Below, in pieces: positions 13,055 to 16,443 of a stretch of DNA of 16,443 nucleotides. Source of the DNA: Oscillospiraceae bacterium (GTDB lineage: Bacteria > Bacillota_A > Clostridia > Oscillospirales > Oscillospiraceae). Location: positions 1 to 16,443 of the forward strand of contig SVLG01000049.1 of NCBI GenBank assembly GCA_015068055.1, written 5' to 3'. How positions within the stretch are numbered: the stretch's first letter is position 1; every line of letters starts with the position of its first letter. Position numbers and translations under genes: made by a program. The notes under the pieces were generated by a model. The model was not told the origin of the DNA. It ran no database searches and worked only from the letters and a program-made list of their open reading frames with translations.

Positions 13055-14899
13055 TTACTTGTGGTCGTCATCCACGACTTCGTAGTCGGCGTCGTAGTAC
13101 TGCTGCCCGCCCTGATTGCCGCAGTCCTGCTGGCAGTTGGGGTCGCAGCCGGGAGCGCCCTGAGGATTGGCCTGCTGGTACATCTTCTCGCTGATCTTGT
13201 AGAAGGCCTGAGTCAGTTCCTCGGTGGCCGCCTTGATGGAGGCGGTATCGGTGCCGGAGAGGGCGGTCTTCAGGGCAGAGAGCTTGCTCTCGATCTCGCT
13301 CTTGTCGGCCGCGTCGATCTTGTCGCCCATCTCGGAGAGGGTCTTTTCGGTCTGGTAGACCATCTGGTCGCCGGCGTTGCGGACGTCGACCTCTTCCTTG
13401 CGCTTGGCGTCCTCGGCGGCATACTGTTCGGCCTCGCGAACGGCCTTGTCGATGTCCTCCTTGGAGAGGTTGGAGGAGGCGGTGATGGTGATGTGCTGCT
13501 CCTTCTGGGTGCCCAGATCCTTGGCGGAGACATTCACAATGCCGTTGGCGTCGATGTCGAAGGTGACCTCGATCTGAGGCACGCCCCGGCGGGCGGGAGC
13601 GATGCCGTCCAGGTGGAAGCGGCCAAGGCTCTTATTGTACTGGGCCATCTCGCGCTCGCCCTGCAGGACGTTGACTTCCACGCTGGTCTGGTTGTCGGCC
13701 GCGGTGGAGAAGACCTGAGACTTGCGGGTGGGGATGGTGGTGTTGCGCTCGATGAGCTTGGTGCAGACGCCGCCCAGAGTCTCGATGCCGAGAGACAGGG
13801 GAGTGACGTCCAGCAGGAGGATGCCCTCCACGTCGCCGCCCAGAACGCCGCCCTGAATGGCAGCGCCCACGGCCACGCACTCGTCGGGGTTGATGCCCTT
13901 GAAGGGCTCCTTGCCGGTGTAGGTCTTCACAGCTTCCTGCACGGCGGGGATACGAGTGGAGCCGCCCACCAGCAGCACCTTGCTGAGCTCGGCGGGGGAG
14001 AGACCGGCGTCGGACAGAGCCTGACGGACGGGAACCATGGTCTTTTCCACCAGGTGATGGGTCAGCTCGTTGAACTTGGCGCGGGTGATGGTGACATCCA
14101 GATGCTTGGGGCCGGTGGCGTCGGCGGTGATATAGGGCAGGTTCACGTTGGTGCTGGTGACGCCGGAGAGGTCGCACTTGGCCTTCTCGGCGGCCTCGCG
14201 CAGACGCTGCATGGCCATCTTGTCGCCGTTGAGGTCGATGCCCTCGGCCTTCTTGAACTCCTCGAGGAGGTACTTGGTAACGCAGGCGTCGAAGTCGTCA
14301 CCACCCAGACGGGTGTCGCCGGAGGTGGAGAGAACCTCGATCACGCCGTCGCCGATCTCCAGCACGGAGACGTCGAAGGTGCCGCCGCCCAGGTCATAGA
14401 CCATGATCTTCTGGTCCACTTCCTTGTCGAGACCGTAGGCCAGAGCGGCCGCGGTGGGCTCGTTGATGATGCGCTTGACATCGAGACCGGCGATCTTGCC
14501 GGCGTCCTTGGTGGCCTGACGCTGGGAGTCGGAGAAGTAGGCGGGGACGGTGATGACGGCCTCGGTGACGGTGGTGCCCAGATACGCCTCGGCGTCAGCC
14601 TTCAGCTTCTGCAGGACCATGGCGCTGATTTCGGGGGGCGTGTAGCTCTTGGAGTCGATGTTGACGCGGTAGTTGGTGCCCATTTCACGCTTGATGGAAG
14701 CGATGGTACGGTCGGGGTTGGTGATAGCCTGACGCTTGGCCACCTGGCCAACCAGGCGCTCGCCGGTCTTGGAGAAGGCCACCACGCTGGGGGTGGTGCG
14801 TGCGCCTTCGGCGTTGTTGATGACGACGGGCTCGCCGCCTTCCATAACGGCGACGCAGCTGTTGGTGGTGCCAAGGTCGATACCGATAATCTTACCCAT
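13055..14899 (-). CDS. dnaK: Chaperone protein DnaK (Hsp70)
   Basis: A 614-aa Hsp70. All three signatures are present: IDLGTTNS near the start, [14 protein letters not shown] in the ATPase domain and [15 protein letters not shown]. The interdomain linker region [19 protein letters not shown] is intact and the substrate-binding and lid domains follow. The length and the compact N-terminal region fit Gram-positive DnaK. The tail is unusual: after [10 protein letters not shown] it has C585, C589 and C593 (CDPNCQQDC) before the usual acidic end YEVVDDD. The ATG at 14899 has AGGAGG 9 nt upstream. It is the third gene of hrcA-grpE-dnaK-dnaJ and is expected to be under HrcA control from the operon promoter outside the window. 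Confidence 0.98.
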   Translation of the reverse strand: MGKIIGIDLGTTNSCVAVMEGGEPVVINNAEGARTTPSVVAFSKTGERLVGQVAKRQAITNPDRTIASIKREMGTNYRVNIDSKSYTPPEISAMVLQKLKADAEAYLGTTVTEAVITVPAYFSDSQRQATKDAGKIAGLDVKRIINEPTAAALAYGLDKEVDQKIMVYDLGGGTFDVSVLEIGDGVIEVLSTSGDTRLGGDDFDACVTKYLLEEFKKAEGIDLNGDKMAMQRLREAAEKAKCDLSGVTSTNVNLPYITADATGPKHLDVTITRAKFNELTHHLVEKTMVPVRQALSDAGLSPAELSKVLLVGGSTRIPAVQEAVKTYTGKEPFKGINPDECVAVGAAIQGGVLGGDVEGILLLDVTPLSLGIETLGGVCTKLIERNTTIPTRKSQVFSTAADNQTSVEVNVLQGEREMAQYNKSLGRFHLDGIAPARRGVPQIEVTFDIDANGIVNVSAKDLGTQKEQHITITASSNLSKEDIDKAVREAEQYAAEDAKRKEEVDVRNAGDQMVYQTEKTLSEMGDKIDAADKSEIESKLSALKTALSGTDTASIKAATEELTQAFYKISEKMYQQANPQGAPGCDPNCQQDCGNQGGQQYYDADYEVVDDDHK

Positions 14900-14945
14900 G
14901 ATTCAAATCCTCCTGAATTATAAGAAAATAATATTTTTTATCTAT

Positions 14946-15470
14946 TTAGTTGGCCACCTGCACCATGCTGAAGCGGATGACCTTATCGCCCATTTTGAAG
15001 CCCTTCTGAAACTCCTGCACGATCTCGCCCTCGTTCTTTTCGGGGTCGTCGCAGTGCATGACGGCGTTGTGCAGGGCGGGATCGAAGGTCTGACCCTCGG
15101 TCTCGATGGGGGTAACGCCCATCTTGCCCAGAACTTCGTTGAACTGGGTCATGATCATTTCCACGCCCTTGCGGTAGGCCGCGTCGGCAGTTTCCTGCTT
15201 CAAGGCCCGCTCCAGATTGTCGTAGACCGGAAGCAGCTTTGCCACGGTGTCGGCCTTGACGTCGGTGTAGAGCGCCTCGCGCTCCTTGGCGGAGCGGCGG
15301 CGGAAGTTTTCATACTCGGCGGCCAGCCGCAGGTGCTTATCCTTCTCGGCGGCCAGTTCTTCCTGCAAAAGCTCCTCCGCACTCTTTTCGGCGGGGGCTT
15401 CCTCCACGGGAGTCTCCTCCACGGGGGAGTTCTCCTCCCCGGCGGGGACTTCCTTTTTCTTACTGCTCAT
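14946..15470 (-). CDS. grpE: GrpE, nucleotide exchange factor for DnaK
   Basis: A 174-aa GrpE. A Glu/Pro-rich, probably disordered N-terminus (1-35) leads into a long helix (about 36-80) with the conserved AAEYENFRRRSAKERE. KLLPVYDNLERAL follows, and the C-terminal beta domain carries GVTPIETEGQTFDPALHNAV and KGFKMGDKVIRFSMVQV. The dimer opens the DnaK nucleotide cleft to release ADP. AAAGGAGA lies 8 nt before the ATG. The start lies inside the end of hrcA (11-nt overlap), so translation is likely coupled, and 46 AT-rich nt separate it from dnaK. Confidence 0.97.
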   Translation of the reverse strand: MSSKKKEVPAGEENSPVEETPVEEAPAEKSAEELLQEELAAEKDKHLRLAAEYENFRRRSAKEREALYTDVKADTVAKLLPVYDNLERALKQETADAAYRKGVEMIMTQFNEVLGKMGVTPIETEGQTFDPALHNAVMHCDDPEKNEGEIVQEFQKGFKMGDKVIRFSMVQVAN

Positions 15471-16443
15471 CTAAAATATCTCCTTTGAGAATCATTTTTC
15501 CAAAACCGGCGGGGGCTTCGCCGCTGCCCAGCAGACGGCTGAGCCCGTCGGCGATGTAGCTGAGTTTGGCGGCCACGCCGCTGTAGTCCATACGGGTGGG
15601 GCCCACCACGCCGATGAGGCCACGCTGGCCCTCGCCGGCATCGTACTCGGCCATGATCACGCTGGAATCCTTCAGCTCCTCGGCCAGGTTCTCCGGGCCG
15701 ATGATCATGCGTACCTTGCTCTCGCTGCTATGGCCCGCGGCGGGCAGCTCCATGAGATGCCGGGAGTCGGAGAGGTAGCTGATGACCCGGTGGGCCTTGT
15801 CAGGATCCCGGAACTCCGGATGCTGCAGCAGGGCGGACTCGCCGGTGACATAGGCTGCGCCGCTCTGGCTCTCGCCGAGGGTCTCGATGGCGAAGGCGGC
15901 GATAATGGACGTGAGGCCCATATTGTCCCGGGCCGCCCGCTCGGTGGCGGAGATCAGCACCGGGGTGATGCCGTCCTCGGTGAGGCCGGTGAAGCCCGCG
16001 TTGAAAAGGGCGGAGAGCCGCTGGATCATCCCCTGATCCACCGAGAAGGGCAGACGCACAAATTTATTGTGGACGCTGTTATCCGAGAGAAGCAGGACAA
16101 TAATAAAGGTATTGGCGTCAATATAAATCAAATCAAAGCGGCTGATGGTAGAGGCCCGGGGCGTGGAAAAGGCAAGTGCCGGGTAGCCGGTCAGCTGGCC
16201 CACCAGCTTTCCCGCGTCGCCCATGAGTTTATCCAGCTGCGCCATCTTCTCGTTGAGCCGGCGGTTGATGGTCTCCGTTTCCTCAAGACTCAACCGCTGC
16301 TGCTCCATGAGTTCGTTGACGTAGAAGCGGTAGCCCTGAGGGGAGGGGATGCGGCCGGCAGAGGTGTGGGGCTGTTCCAGATAGCCCAGGCTGGTAAGCT
16401 CGGAAAGCTCGTTGCGGATGGTGGCGCTGGAGCAGCCCAGCTG
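15460..16443 (-). CDS. hrcA: Heat-inducible repressor HrcA (5' end beyond window)
   Basis: An open frame of 327 codons runs into the right edge of the window, and only the first residues, roughly 15-25 by family length, are missing. The visible N-terminus, CSSATIRNELSELTSLGYLE and then PHTSAGRIPSPQGYRFYV, is the winged-helix DNA-binding domain of HrcA. The GAF-like core and the C-terminal part follow, with LIGVVGPTRMDYSGV near the end. An internal ATG at 16308 is not the real start, because the conserved domain lies upstream of it. HrcA binds CIRCE inverted repeats and represses class I heat-shock genes, with GroEL modulating its activity. No CIRCE element is seen within this window. It is the first gene visible of the chaperone operon and overlaps grpE. 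Confidence 0.96.
   Translation of the reverse strand, partial: QLGCSSATIRNELSELTSLGYLEQPHTSAGRIPSPQGYRFYVNELMEQQRLSLEETETINRRLNEKMAQLDKLMGDAGKLVGQLTGYPALAFSTPRASTISRFDLIYIDANTFIIVLLLSDNSVHNKFVRLPFSVDQGMIQRLSALFNAGFTGLTEDGITPVLISATERAARDNMGLTSIIAAFAIETLGESQSGAAYVTGESALLQHPEFRDPDKAHRVISYLSDSRHLMELPAAGHSSESKVRMIIGPENLAEELKDSSVIMAEYDAGEGQRGLIGVVGPTRMDYSGVAAKLSYIADGLSRLLGSGEAPAGFGKMILKGDILDEQ

Noticed and set aside
13061..14923. Open frame of about 620 codons on the plus strand opposite dnaK
   Set aside because: This is a familiar artefact: antisense frames opposite dnaK are open because of its codon bias. There is no independent evidence of coding.
14900..14945. CIRCE operator or separate promoter before dnaK
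   Set aside because: I looked for the CIRCE arms (TTAGCACTC and GAGTGCTAA) and found none. A TATAAT-like string is present but has no -35 box and lies just before the ribosome site; the region is simply AT-rich.
1..16443. tRNA, rRNA, CRISPR, insertion sequence or phage genes
   Set aside because: Reading both strands, I saw no array of spaced repeats, transposase or integrase frame, terminal inverted repeats with target duplication, or tRNA-like cloverleaf sequence.

Overview
This GC-rich window carries a Firmicutes-type class I heat-shock cluster (hrcA-grpE-dnaK-dnaJ), a BlaI/M56 regulator pair, and an anaerobe-type methylene-tetrahydrofolate reductase operon. Clean Shine-Dalgarno sites precede most genes. 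Together these point to a strictly anaerobic, high-GC clostridium, perhaps a gut Oscillospiraceae-like bacterium. The family-level guess is inference; the phylum-level guess is better supported.

Layout, left to right. (1) 1-2768, minus strand: a three-gene operon transcribed leftward. It encodes a 651-aa protein that joins a MetV-like cysteine-rich domain to an RnfC-like NADH/flavin/iron-sulfur module, then free-standing MetV, then MetF, which is cut off by the window edge. This resembles the MetF/MetV/RnfC2 NADH-dependent methylene-THF reductase of acetogens. (2) 2769-3058: a divergent regulatory region with a good promoter on each side and several inverted repeats. (3) 3059-5112, plus strand: a BlaI-family repressor overlapping by 4 nt an M56 (BlaR1-like) membrane metalloprotease, whose outer domain is not a penicillin-binding domain. 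The pair ends in a 14-bp bidirectional terminator. (4) 5129-5374, minus: a small DUF4298 protein with its own extended -10 promoter. (5) 5539-10297, minus: a compact surface-polysaccharide operon of polyprenyl glycosylphosphotransferase, GT4 glycosyltransferase and DUF4012 membrane protein, with a promoter at one end and a terminator at the other. (6) 10425-11210, minus: a membrane-anchored SH3b protein behind a near-consensus promoter that contains a perfect 8-bp inverted repeat. (7) 11280-11717, minus: an ACT-domain protein of the PheB/UPF0735 type. (8) 11859-16443, minus: hrcA (5' end outside the window), grpE, dnaK and dnaJ, closed by a terminator.

All genes except the blaI/M56 pair run on the minus strand. 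In the reductase operon, the RnfC-type module is expected to take electrons from NADH and pass them through flavin and Fe-S/MetV domains to MetF, which makes methyl-THF. The polysaccharide operon has one initiating phosphosugar transferase and one GT4 enzyme, so it would make only a short glycan unless other loci contribute. HrcA would repress the chaperone operon; its CIRCE operator is expected upstream of hrcA, beyond the window. I see no rRNA, tRNA, CRISPR, transposon or prophage gene. No stretch longer than 300 bases lacks a gene. The most interesting points are the MetV-RnfC fusion beside a second MetV, the BlaI/M56 pair with an unrecognised sensor domain facing that operon, and the palindrome built into the SH3-gene promoter.
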